A stretch of DNA of 64,000 nt from Myxococcota bacterium (GTDB lineage: Bacteria > Myxococcota_A > Polyangia > Polyangiales > Polyangiaceae). The position numbers and the translations under genes were made by a program. Where the stretch lies: contig CAUJEM010000126.1 of the NCBI GenBank assembly GCA_963169915.1, forward strand, positions 1-64,000, given 5' to 3'. The notes below the pieces were generated by a model. It ran no database searches, was not told the origin of the DNA, and saw nothing but the letters and a program-made list of their open reading frames with translations. Shown in pieces: positions 7,281-15,519 of this stretch; position 1 is the first letter of the stretch, and every line of letters starts with the position of its first letter.

Positions 7281-9743
7281 ATGACGAGCAGCGAGGAGGG
7301 AGGCCTCCGGCGTCGGCTCGCGGCGCTGCTCACCGTCCTGGTGATGGCGCTGGTCGGCGTGTGGGGCGTGGTGCGCGTGGTGCTCCCGCCCGCGGAGCCC
7401 CCGGCGCTGCCCGCGCGGGCCGCGGAGCACGCGCCGCTCACGCAGCGGCTCCTGCTCGTCGTCGTCGACGGCCTGCGCTACGACGTGGCGCTCGACGCGG
7501 AGCTGATGCCCGCCTTCTCGCAGGCGATGCGCAGCCGGCAGAGCGCGGAGCTGTGGGCGGGACGCGTCTCCATGACCACCAGCGCCATCTTGAGCTTGGG
7601 GACCGGCCAGCCCGGGGGCTTCGAGCAGGTGGTGCGTAACGTGCGGCCGCCGCCCACCCCCTACGACTCATGGCTCCGGCAAGCGAAGGCGGCCGGGCGG
7701 CGCGTCATCGCCGTGGGAGATCCGGCCTGGGGCCAGATGTACCGCGGCGCCTTCGCGCTCGAGCTGCCGGATCCGGAGGGCGTCAGCATCGAGGTGGACT
7801 ACAACCCACAGACCTTCGCGGACACGCGCCGCGCGCTCGCGCTGAAGCCCGACGCCGTCATCGCGCACTTCGTCAGCCCGGACCATCAAGGCCACGCCTA
7901 CGGCATCTACTCGGAGAAGTACCGGACGCACATCCGCGGCTACGATGAGCTGCTCGCGGAGCTGCTCGCGGAGCTGAGCCCGGAGTGGACGGTGGTGGTC
8001 CTCGGGGATCACGGCGCCGCGGACAGCGGGACCCACGGCTCGGACGTGCCCGTGCAGCGCCGCACCGTCCTCTACGCCTACGGCCCCGGCATCGCGCGGG
8101 GCACCTCGCTAGGGCCGCGTGTCGATCAGGTCGATCTGGCGGGGACGCTCGCCGTGCTGCTCGGCCTACCGCTGCCCGCGCATGGCCGAGGGCACGTGCT
8201 CGTCGACTGGCTCGACCTCGACCCAGCCCTGCGCGCGCGCGTCGCCTGCAGCGATCTGGCGCGGGCCGTGGACTACGCGCGGCGGGACGGCCGCACGGCG
8301 GAGGCGGACGCCGCCGCGGTGGAGCTCGGAGCCTGCGCGCAGGCCACGCCCGCGGCGGCCATCGCCGCAGCACACGCGGGGGTCGCGCGCCTCGACGCGC
8401 AGCTCGCGAGCAGCACCGGCACCGCCTCGCCCTGGGCGCTGCCCACCTTGGCGCTGGTGTGGCTGCTGGGCCTGCTCGCGGCGTGGCTGCTCGTCGGCCG
8501 GCACGTGTGGCCCGCGGTGGTGCCGGTGCTCGCCGTGCTCTGGATCAGCGTGGGGCTGACCTGGGGGGTGGAGCGGCTCGCGGGGCCGGTGGCGCTCGGG
8601 ATCAGGATCGCGCTCTTTGCCAGCCTCAGCGCGCCGCTGCTGGTGCTGCTGTTCTTCCCCGCCCACGTCGGTCGCTGGCTCCGGCGGCTAGGGCCGCTGC
8701 TGCCGGCGCTGGTGCCCGGGGTGTTGGTGGCCACCTACACGACCAATGCTCCGCCCGTCGCCATCGCCGCCGCCGCCGTGGTGCTCTTGGTGCTGCTGTT
8801 GGTGGGTGGGGTGGAGGCGCGCGAGGGCTGGCTACTGAGTCGCGCGCGCTGGCGGGCCTCGCGCTGGGAGATCCTGTGGCTGGCGCTCGCCGCCGCGGTG
8901 TTCTCGCGCTTGGCCGTGCCGGGGTGGGGCCAGCTCCCCCGCTGGCTCGTCGAGCAGCCGCTGCCGCTCGGGCTCGCGGCGGGGGCGTCGCTCGGGCTCG
9001 GGGCCTGGCTGCTCACCGCGCGCTCGTCGCTCCCGGCGCCGCGGCTGCTGGCGGCGGTCGCGCTGGTGGCCCTGGCCTTTGGCCTCAGGCGCGTGCTGCC
9101 GGCCTGGCTGGGGCAGGGGGCGCTCGTGCTGTCGCTCGCGGGGATGCTGCTGGCGCTCGTGCGCCGCCGAGCGGCGCTCGCGCTGCTGGCGGGGCTATGC
9201 GCCTACAGCCTGCTGTCACGGGACGGCGAGCTGCCGCTCGTGATGGCCTCGCTCGTGCTCGCCGACCGCGCTGGGGCGGCGCTCACGCCCCGGGCGAGTG
9301 ATGCCCAGGAGCTGGGCGCGGCCTCGCTCGCGCTGGCCGTGCTGCTGCTGTTCGCGCTGGTGTTCTTGCAGCGCATCGGCGTGCAAGGCTCGCTCGATCT
9401 AGGCTCGATGGACTGGGGCGCGGGCGGCTTTGGGGACCCCAGCGTGGCGCCGGTGACCATCGGCGTCTCGCTGGGCCTCAAGTACGCGCTGGCCGCGTGG
9501 CTGCTCGTGGGCTGCTTTCTGCGTCACCTGGAGGCGCCCTTCGCCGGGCGCGTGTTGGGCGCGCTCACGGTGGCCTTCGTGGCGAGGGGCGCGCTGCTGC
9601 TCGCGATGCTGCTGCTCGCCGGCACGAGCTTCTGGACGGCGCTGCGCGTGCTCAGCGAGCTGCCGCTGGCGCTGCTCTACGCGCTGGCGCTCGCCCTGGC
9701 GGGCGTAGGCTGGGCGGCCTTACCACGTCCAGCCCACGCCTAG
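7281..9743 (+). CDS. Membrane alkaline-phosphatase-superfamily protein, GPI-EPT-like
   Basis: About 820 residues. ATG 7281 is preferred; an in-frame GTG at 7272 is possible. An N-terminal signal anchor precedes an extracytoplasmic phosphodiesterase-type domain. Its metal and nucleophile motifs are LLLVVVDGLRYD, VSMTTSA, HFVSPDHQGHAYG, VVVLGDHGAAD and GTHG. This order matches the alkaline-phosphatase superfamily and especially eukaryotic GPI ethanolamine-phosphate transferases (PIG-N/O/G). From about residue 380 on, a dozen or more very hydrophobic helices follow, as in those proteins. A role transferring or removing phospho-alcohol groups on cell-envelope lipids or glycans is inferred. The link to the beta-oxidation genes upstream is only positional. 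Confidence 0.7.
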   Translation: MTSSEEGGLRRRLAALLTVLVMALVGVWGVVRVVLPPAEPPALPARAAEHAPLTQRLLLVVVDGLRYDVALDAELMPAFSQAMRSRQSAELWAGRVSMTTSAILSLGTGQPGGFEQVVRNVRPPPTPYDSWLRQAKAAGRRVIAVGDPAWGQMYRGAFALELPDPEGVSIEVDYNPQTFADTRRALALKPDAVIAHFVSPDHQGHAYGIYSEKYRTHIRGYDELLAELLAELSPEWTVVVLGDHGAADSGTHGSDVPVQRRTVLYAYGPGIARGTSLGPRVDQVDLAGTLAVLLGLPLPAHGRGHVLVDWLDLDPALRARVACSDLARAVDYARRDGRTAEADAAAVELGACAQATPAAAIAAAHAGVARLDAQLASSTGTASPWALPTLALVWLLGLLAAWLLVGRHVWPAVVPVLAVLWISVGLTWGVERLAGPVALGIRIALFASLSAPLLVLLFFPAHVGRWLRRLGPLLPALVPGVLVATYTTNAPPVAIAAAAVVLLVLLLVGGVEAREGWLLSRARWRASRWEILWLALAAAVFSRLAVPGWGQLPRWLVEQPLPLGLAAGASLGLGAWLLTARSSLPAPRLLAAVALVALAFGLRRVLPAWLGQGALVLSLAGMLLALVRRRAALALLAGLCAYSLLSRDGELPLVMASLVLADRAGAALTPRASDAQELGAASLALAVLLLFALVFLQRIGVQGSLDLGSMDWGAGGFGDPSVAPVTIGVSLGLKYALAAWLLVGCFLRHLEAPFAGRVLGALTVAFVARGALLLAMLLLAGTSFWTALRVLSELPLALLYALALALAGVGWAALPRPAHA

Positions 9744-9746
9744 GGC

Positions 9747-10286
9747 TCAGTCCTCGCCCTGCTCTTCTTGGAGCTGGTCGAGCACCTGCTCGGCGCGCTC
9801 CTCGCTGAGCCCGAACCAGCTCGCCACTTGGTTGATGAGCTCGTTCTCCTCGTCCGTGATGTCGTCGTCCGCGAAGGCGACGGCGGCCGCCAAGGTGAAG
9901 GCGGTCTCCGCCTCCTTGACGTCCTCGCTCAGCGCCTCGGCGATCTCCTTGAGGCGCGCGTCGCGCCCCTCGGCCTCGAGGCGCGCCTGGAAGCCCTCGA
10001 GCATGACGTTGATGGTGCCGCTGCGGATCTGCTCGTTGCTCAGCCCACGGATGGCGCCACGCACCACGTCCCGCTCCTCCTCCGCGATGACCCCGTCCGC
10101 TGCCATCATGAGGAACATGGTCTCTGCCAGCGGCTCCACGCGCGCGATGGACATGGTCTCCTCCGGCGAGAGCTTGCCCTCGCGCGTGAGCACCTCGTAG
10201 ATGGCGGGGAGCACCATGCTGGGACGGCGGCCGCTCTGCAGGAGGTCGTCACGCAGCCGCTGGAGAGTCGTAGGCTCGATTTTCAT
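9747..10286 (-). CDS. TerB-like (tellurite-resistance-type) cytosolic protein
   Basis: 179 residues, all helical in appearance, acidic. Two similar halves carry the TerB hallmark: MFLMMAADGVIAEEERDVVRG around residue 60 and AAVAFADDDITDEENELINQVASWFGLSE around residue 130. Each contains the D-G/D-x-I-x-x-E-E metal-binding-like acidic loop. TerB domains are found in stress-response and envelope-associated complexes; their exact biochemistry is unsettled. It is monocistronic and ends 4 nt from the convergent phosphodiesterase gene. A TACCAT box is 7 nt upstream of its ATG. Confidence 0.8.
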   Translation of the reverse strand: MKIEPTTLQRLRDDLLQSGRRPSMVLPAIYEVLTREGKLSPEETMSIARVEPLAETMFLMMAADGVIAEEERDVVRGAIRGLSNEQIRSGTINVMLEGFQARLEAEGRDARLKEIAEALSEDVKEAETAFTLAAAVAFADDDITDEENELINQVASWFGLSEERAEQVLDQLQEEQGED

Positions 10287-10293
10287 GGCTTGG

Positions 10294-10299
10294 ATGGTA
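10294..10299 (-). promoter_or_regulatory. -10-like TACCAT 7 nt before the TerB-like gene
   Basis: On the minus strand TACCAT is separated from ATG 10286 by CCAAGCC. No Shine-Dalgarno sequence is present, as in other first genes of this window. Confidence 0.35.
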
Positions 10300-10448
10300 C
10301 ACGGGAGCCGGCGGGCGCACCACTACGAGCGTCAGCCCGCGCCCGCCCGCGCCCCGCGCGCCTTCACCCGCAGGTGGCGCTGCACTTGGGCTACACTGCC
10401 CGGCGCGCCGGGAGCCGGTGCCCCCACGTTGCTCGATCGGTCCGATCC

Positions 10449-11033
10449 ATGTCGCTCCCTACCTCGCCTGCCCGTCTCACCACGGACGCCCTGCTCGGCC
10501 TGAGCCAGCGTGAGCTGCGCGGCGTGTTGTCGCGCGGCTACCCGCTCGATCCGAGAGCCCTGGACGACACCCAGTACCACGGTATCTCCGTCGGGCTGCC
10601 GCGCTGGGCGGAGCGGCTGAGCTGGAAGACCTTTCGTAAGACCTTCCATCGTGACCCAGCGACGGGACGGCTCCGGGGCTGGAACGTGCGCATGCAGCAG
10701 AACGGCGTGCGGGGGGAGCGCCGCCCGCTCGAGCGCCGGGGACGCGCTTGGACCTTCGGGCACTATGAGGTGGTGCCCGCCGAGGGCTACGCCACGCCCA
10801 TCCCGCACCGCGGCCTCGTCATCGACTACAGCCTGGGCGGCAACGGCGCGCTCGACGTCCTGCGCTGGGTCAAAGATCCCCTGGTGGCGCTGAGGGAGGG
10901 CTCCGCGGAGCTGCTCCTGGGCGTCAGCTACCTGGAGGTGGGCCCGCTGCGCCTGGTGCTGCCCACCTACTTCGTGCTCGAGCTGGACGGCCCGCTGACG
11001 GACGTCGTCGCGCCGCCGTCGCCCGCGCGCTGA
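10449..11033 (+). CDS. Conserved hypothetical protein
   Basis: 194 residues, no signal peptide or membrane helix. I do not recognise a family. Visible features are an N-terminal SQRELRGVLSRGYPLD, a central KTFRKTFHRDP with RGWNVRMQQNG, and a beta-rich C-terminal half with YEVVPAEGY, GLVIDYSLGGNGALD and PTYFVLE. The composition (many Arg, Gly, aromatic residues) suggests a small single-domain cytosolic protein. The ATG at 10449 is the first start after the divergent region. An earlier in-frame start would overlap the TerB-like gene entirely. It is followed by the first giant MYXO-CTERM gene after 103 nt, probably under a separate promoter. Confidence 0.7.
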   Translation: MSLPTSPARLTTDALLGLSQRELRGVLSRGYPLDPRALDDTQYHGISVGLPRWAERLSWKTFRKTFHRDPATGRLRGWNVRMQQNGVRGERRPLERRGRAWTFGHYEVVPAEGYATPIPHRGLVIDYSLGGNGALDVLRWVKDPLVALREGSAELLLGVSYLEVGPLRLVLPTYFVLELDGPLTDVVAPPSPAR

Positions 11034-11124
11034 CGGCGCTGCGCGCTGCGGTGGGCCGCGCGCGGGTCGACGTGGGGGCGTGGAGATCTCACGCCTAGAC
11101 GCTGCAAGCGTGGGTCAATCCCGG

Positions 11125-11130
11125 TAAGAT
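11125..11130 (+). promoter_or_regulatory. -10-like TAAGAT 6 nt before the first giant gene
   Basis: TAAGAT is followed by GCCCGC and then ATG 11137. No ribosome binding site is possible in this space, so the transcript would be leaderless if this is the -10 element. Confidence 0.4.
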
Positions 11131-11136
11131 GCCCGC

Positions 11137-14100
11137 ATGGTGGACAGGCAGTGGGTGCGGTCTTGGGGTGTCGCCGGGGCGCTGGCGGCCGTGGTCACGA
11201 GCTGCGGTGGGGAGGAGCCGCGGTCACTCGGCCAGGCGCCGGACGGCGGCGTCGAGGCAGAGCGTGCGCCGCCTGCCGCTGGGTCGACGCTGAGCCGCGC
11301 GGCCTTCATCGAGGCGCGCCAGGCCGAGGGAGCGCGGGACGTGGAGCAGCACTTCCAGCGCCTCGCCGCCGGCGGGCTCACCAGCCTGGCCCAAGGGCTC
11401 GCCTTGCGCGTCACGCTGCAGCCCGCGGCCGTCGAGCTCGCGCCGGGGCTGGGGGAAGCGTGGGGCGCGTCGCTGTCGCTGGAAAGCTACGGTTGTGAGG
11501 GTGAGCTCACGCCAGTGCCGCGCGCCGAGGTCGAAGCGCGCGTGGGCGCCGCGCCAAACCGCGCTCAGTACGAGCGGCTCACCCCCGCGGGCGCGCTCAG
11601 CGAGTGGTACGTGAGCGGCCCGCTCGGGCTCGAGCAGGGCTTCACGCTCACGCGGTCGCCGTGTCGCTCGGACCGCGCGCAGGTCGCGGTGCTCGAGCTC
11701 GGCGTCGACGGCTTGACCCCGGTCGCCGCTCCCGTCGACGCGCAGCGCATCGAGCTGCAGGACGCCGAGGGCGTGGCGCGGCTACACTACTCCGATCTGT
11801 GGGCGACGGACGCTCGCGGGGTGGTGCTCCCGGCCCGCATGAGCGTCGACGATACGCGCATCGTGCTCCGGATCGAGACGGAGGGCGCCCGCTTCCCGGT
11901 GACGGTCGATCCGCTGGTGTGGGCGCAGGCGGGGAAGCTGACGGCCAGCGACGGCGCAGCCTCCGAGGGCTTTGGCAAGGCCGTCAGCGTCGAGGGAGAC
12001 ACCGCCGTGGTCGGCGCCTACTTCGCCAGCGTCCAAGGCAAAGCCGCCCAGGGCGCGGTGTACGTCTACGGCTGGAGCGGCGTGGCCTGGGTGCAGCAGC
12101 ACAAGCTGACGGCCAGCGACGGCGCCGCGGGCGACAACTTCGGCAGCGCAGTGCGCCTCTCGGGCAGCACGCTGCTCGTCGGTGCGCCGAGCGCGGACGC
12201 GCCCGGCGTCGCCGACAGCGGCGCGGCCTACGTCTTCGTCCGGAGCGCGGGGAGCTGGACGGAGCAGGCCAAGCTCGTCTCTGCCAGCCCCGCCACCGGG
12301 GAGAAGTTTGGCTTCTCCGTGGATCTGGACGGTGACACGGCGCTCGTCGGCGCGCCCACAGGCAATGTCGCGGGCCGAGGTCCACAGGGTTACGCCGCGC
12401 TGCTGCGCCGCAGCGGCGGTGCCTGGTCGTCGCTCTCGCGGCTCGAGGCCAGCGAGGGCACCAGCGGCGATCAAGTGGGCTACGCGGTGGCCCTCTCGGG
12501 CACGCACGCCCTGGTGGGCGCGCCCTACTCGCTGGTGCAGTCGTCCAGCGCCGCCGGGGCCGTCTACGCCTTCGAGGAGGCCGGCGGCTGGGGCGCCGTC
12601 GCGCCTCGGCTCGTCGCCAGCACCCCCGTCACCGCCGGGCACTTCGGGCAGGCGCTCCGCCTGGCGGGCGCCCGCGCGCTCGTCGGGAGCCCCGGCGAGA
12701 CGGCCCAGGGCACCCCGAACGCTGGCGTCGTGCACGTCTACCAGTGGCTCACGCCCCCGCAGTGGTCCTTACAGGCGACGCTCAGCGCCAGCGACAGGGC
12801 CGCCGGCGCGGAGTTCGGCGCGGCGGTGGATCTCTCCGGCACCACCGCCCTCATCGGCGCGTGGTGGACGAAGGTCAACGCCAACACGCGGCAGGGCGCG
12901 GCGTATCTCTTCGGTGAGAGCGGCGGGAGCTGGTCCCAGCTCTCCCGCTGGACGGCGGCCGACGGCGCGGCCAACGACCGCTACGGCGTGGGCGTCGGTG
13001 TGGCCGGCAAGCACGCGCTGGTGGGTGCGCACTGGGCGGACGTGGCGGGCAAGGCCGACCAGGGCGCGGCCTACGCTTATCACTTCGGCTCGGCGCTGGG
13101 CGACGCCTGCGCCACCGGGGCGGACTGTGCTTCGGGGTACTGCTCGGACGGCGTCTGCTGCAACGAGGCCTGTAGCGGCGCCTGCGACGCCTGCGCGGTC
13201 GCCACGGGCGCGCCCACCAGCGGGACCTGCGTCGTGCTCGCGCGCGGCAGCCTCGGCACTCCGCCCTGCTCCCCGAAGATCTGCGACGGCGTGAGCCGTG
13301 GCTGCCAGGCCTGCGTCGCGGACGCGGAATGCCCCGCGGGCCGCTACTGCGCCGCCGGCGGCACCTGTGAGCCTCGCAAGGGGCAGGGCGAGGCGTGCCG
13401 CACCGGCGCGGGGCAGGACTGCTCGCAAGCCGGCTGTCGGGTGTGCAGCTCAGGCCACTGCGTCGATGGCGTCTGTTGTGACAGCGCCTGCAGCGGCGCC
13501 TGCGGGAGCTGCCTCGGTAGCAGCACCGGGCAGCCGAACGGCACCTGCGCGCCCATCGCCGCAGGGACCGATCCTGACAAAGAATGTCCGGATCCAGCGC
13601 CGGAGTCCTGCGGGCCGGATGGCACCTGCGGCGGCGGCTTCGCGTGCCGTCCGTACGCGCAGCAGGGCACCGTGTGTGGCGCCAACACCTGCTCTGGCGG
13701 GCAGTCGTCTGGGCAGCAGTGCGACGGCGCCGGCAACTGCAAGGCGGTCAACGCCCGGGACTGCGCGCCGTACCTGTGCGGGGTCAGCGCCTGCACCACG
13801 AGCTGCACCCAGAGCGCGGAGTGTCACCCGGACGCGTTCTGCAACGCCTTCCAGAAGTGCGAGTTCAAGCGTGATGTCGGCGAGGTGTGCGCCGCTGCCA
13901 AGGAGTGCGTGTCGGGAAAGTGCGCGGACGGCGTCTGTTGCAACGACGCGTGCAGCGGGCAATGTGAGGCCTGCAACCTCGCGGGCAGCGAGGGGACGTG
14001 TCTCCCCGTGACGGGGGCCCCGCCGCCCGGTCGTGCACCCTGCGCGGGGGCCGGCGCCTGCGCCGGCGCGTGCAACGGCGGCAACCGCACGGCCTGCGTG

Positions 14101-15048
14101 TTCCCCGGCCAGGGCACCACCTGCGGGCCCGCGGCGTGTGAGGGAGACAGCAGCCGCGCCAGCAGCACCTGTGACGGCGCCGGCGTCTGCCAGGACGCGA
14201 CGCCCCAGGGCTGCGCTCCCTACGGCTGTGATCCGGGCGCCGGGAGCTGCCGCACGAGCTGCGCCACCACGGCCGACTGCGCGGCGGGCAACGTGTGCGA
14301 CGTCACCCAGCACCGATGTGTGCTCAGCACCACCACCTGCAAGGACGCCACCACCGTGCGCAACCCGGACGGCAGCGAAGCGAGCTGCCTGCCGTACCGC
14401 TGCACGGCGGGGGTGTGTCGAGACGCCTGCTCGGCGCCGCTCGACTGCGCAGACGGCTACGTGTGTGAACAGAGCCGCTGCGTTCTCGACGGCGCCGCCG
14501 GCAGCGGCGGTGGGGCGGGGACCGCAGGCACCGGCGGTAGCGCGGGCGTCGCCGGCACGGGCGGCACGAGCGGCACCGGCGGTAGCGCGGGCGTCGCCGG
14601 CACGGGCGGTAGCGCGGGCGTCGCCGGCACGGGCGGTAGCGCGGGCGTCGCCGGCGCGAGCGGTAGCGCGGGCGTCGCCGGCGCGAGCGGCGCGGGCGGC
14701 GGCGCAGGCACCGCCGGTCAGGGGGGAGGTGGCCCCGGCGGCGGCGCGGCACAGGCGGGCGAAGGGGGCGGGGGTGGGCTCGCGGGCGAGGGCGGCACGA
14801 GCGGTACCGGCGGCAGCGCGGGGACGAGCGGCCGTGGCGGTAGTGCGGGTGGCAGCAGCGGCACGGCGGGCTCGGGCGCCACGGCGGGAGGCGCGGGGCA
14901 GGCTCAGCGCGCCAGCAGCGGCGACGACGGTGGCTGTGGTTGTCGCGTGCCGAGCGCCCGCTCGCGGGGGAGCGCGGTCGCGTGGCTCGCGGCGGCCGCG
15001 CTCGCCGGGGTCGCTCGGCGTCGTCGTCGCGCGCCGCCCGTGAGTTGA
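11137..15048 (+). CDS. Giant FG-GAP/Cys-rich surface protein with MYXO-CTERM tail (paralogue 1)
   Basis: 1303 residues. Order: signal peptide with lipobox VTSC (Cys23); a beta-rich domain with EWYVSGPLGLEQGFTL and RFPVTVDPL; seven FG-GAP-like repeats (about 266-648), each with FG.AV.L.G..ALVGA and GA.YV, forming a likely seven-bladed propeller; a Cys-rich region (about 655-1115) with repeated CVDGVCCD.AC.G.CG.C units; a Gly/Ala/Ser stalk (about 1117-1260) built on 27-bp DNA repeats; and a terminal sorting signal of GCGC, hydrophobic helix and RRRRR. MYXO-CTERM tails are cut by myxosortase and anchor proteins at the outer surface. Adhesion or ligand binding is inferred. Three paralogues lie at 28.6-39.6 kb. 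Confidence 0.85.
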   Translation: MVDRQWVRSWGVAGALAAVVTSCGGEEPRSLGQAPDGGVEAERAPPAAGSTLSRAAFIEARQAEGARDVEQHFQRLAAGGLTSLAQGLALRVTLQPAAVELAPGLGEAWGASLSLESYGCEGELTPVPRAEVEARVGAAPNRAQYERLTPAGALSEWYVSGPLGLEQGFTLTRSPCRSDRAQVAVLELGVDGLTPVAAPVDAQRIELQDAEGVARLHYSDLWATDARGVVLPARMSVDDTRIVLRIETEGARFPVTVDPLVWAQAGKLTASDGAASEGFGKAVSVEGDTAVVGAYFASVQGKAAQGAVYVYGWSGVAWVQQHKLTASDGAAGDNFGSAVRLSGSTLLVGAPSADAPGVADSGAAYVFVRSAGSWTEQAKLVSASPATGEKFGFSVDLDGDTALVGAPTGNVAGRGPQGYAALLRRSGGAWSSLSRLEASEGTSGDQVGYAVALSGTHALVGAPYSLVQSSSAAGAVYAFEEAGGWGAVAPRLVASTPVTAGHFGQALRLAGARALVGSPGETAQGTPNAGVVHVYQWLTPPQWSLQATLSASDRAAGAEFGAAVDLSGTTALIGAWWTKVNANTRQGAAYLFGESGGSWSQLSRWTAADGAANDRYGVGVGVAGKHALVGAHWADVAGKADQGAAYAYHFGSALGDACATGADCASGYCSDGVCCNEACSGACDACAVATGAPTSGTCVVLARGSLGTPPCSPKICDGVSRGCQACVADAECPAGRYCAAGGTCEPRKGQGEACRTGAGQDCSQAGCRVCSSGHCVDGVCCDSACSGACGSCLGSSTGQPNGTCAPIAAGTDPDKECPDPAPESCGPDGTCGGGFACRPYAQQGTVCGANTCSGGQSSGQQCDGAGNCKAVNARDCAPYLCGVSACTTSCTQSAECHPDAFCNAFQKCEFKRDVGEVCAAAKECVSGKCADGVCCNDACSGQCEACNLAGSEGTCLPVTGAPPPGRAPCAGAGACAGACNGGNRTACVFPGQGTTCGPAACEGDSSRASSTCDGAGVCQDATPQGCAPYGCDPGAGSCRTSCATTADCAAGNVCDVTQHRCVLSTTTCKDATTVRNPDGSEASCLPYRCTAGVCRDACSAPLDCADGYVCEQSRCVLDGAAGSGGGAGTAGTGGSAGVAGTGGTSGTGGSAGVAGTGGSAGVAGTGGSAGVAGASGSAGVAGASGAGGGAGTAGQGGGGPGGGAAQAGEGGGGGLAGEGGTSGTGGSAGTSGRGGSAGGSSGTAGSGATAGGAGQAQRASSGDDGGCGCRVPSARSRGSAVAWLAAAALAGVARRRRRAPPVS
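14533..14685 (+). repeat. 27-bp in-frame tandem repeats in the Gly-rich stalk
   Basis: Units beginning GGCGGTAGCGCGGGCGTC occur at 14533-14559 and then four times head to tail from 14578 to 14685; the last begins AGC instead of GGC. Each encodes nine residues of the type GGSAGVAGT. The near-identity at DNA level suggests recent slippage and possible length variation of the surface stalk. Confidence 0.85.
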
Positions 15049-15102
15049 CACCGCGGCGCGCGGCGGGGTTCAATGCGGCGCACATCAACCAAGGGGAGTC
15101 GC

Positions 15103-15519
15103 GTGGCCAATGAGCTGTTGAGGAAGGTGCCTGCTCGCTATCAGCAGATGATGGAAGTGCTGCTGACGGAGTACGCACAGGCGGTGAGACTCATCGACCA
15201 AGGCCCGGGGAGCGTGACGCTCGAGCTGGAGTTTTCTCCCACGCAGAAGCTGTCCTGGCATTACCTGGCGGCGGGTCAGCGGGAGCTCCGGGAGGGCGCT
15301 GCGCCAGCGTCCCCGGCCGCGAACAGGAAGACGGGGCCGGTGCTCTTGCACATCAGCGGCAACGCCGCGCAGCTCATGTCGGCGCTGAACACCAAGAAGT
15401 CCATTCGGGAGGTGGTGTTCGCCGCCAACCTCGTGGTGCGAGGCAACGTAGACTTCGCGATGCGGTTCCTCAGCGCCGTGGAGCAGGTTCGCAGCGTGCA
15501 GCTCAGGAAGGGAGGCTGA
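15103..15519 (+). CDS. Small protein, possibly SCP2-like, coupled to the HxH spike gene
   Basis: 138 residues from GTG 15103, chosen for the AGGGGAG ribosome site at 15092-15098. An ATG at 15073 is also in frame. The N-terminal half (KVPARYQQMMEVLLTEY, VTLELEFSPTQKLSWHYL) is unrecognised. The C-terminal part, LLHISGNAAQLMSALNTKK followed by LVVRGNVDFAMRFLSAVE, has the rhythm of an SCP2-type lipid-binding domain, where a short loop leads to a G-x-x-x-x-x-x-G-strand and final helix. That assignment is weak. Its TGA is followed immediately by the ATG of the next gene, so the two proteins are almost certainly made together and may interact, for example as chaperone or base of the spike. Confidence 0.6.
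   Translation: MANELLRKVPARYQQMMEVLLTEYAQAVRLIDQGPGSVTLELEFSPTQKLSWHYLAAGQRELREGAAPASPAANRKTGPVLLHISGNAAQLMSALNTKKSIREVVFAANLVVRGNVDFAMRFLSAVEQVRSVQLRKGG

Noticed and set aside
5606-7441. 611-codon minus-strand frame opposite the thiolase
   Set aside because: Overlaps two clear beta-oxidation genes; no domain; typical antisense shadow.
14533-14685. Tandem repeats as a possible CRISPR array
   Set aside because: Repeats are in frame, contiguous without unique spacers and encode a Gly-rich stalk.
13450-15051. 533-codon minus-strand frame opposite the Cys-rich and Gly-rich part of paralogue 1
   Set aside because: Ala/Arg/Gly-only composition produced by repeat codons; no start context or domain.
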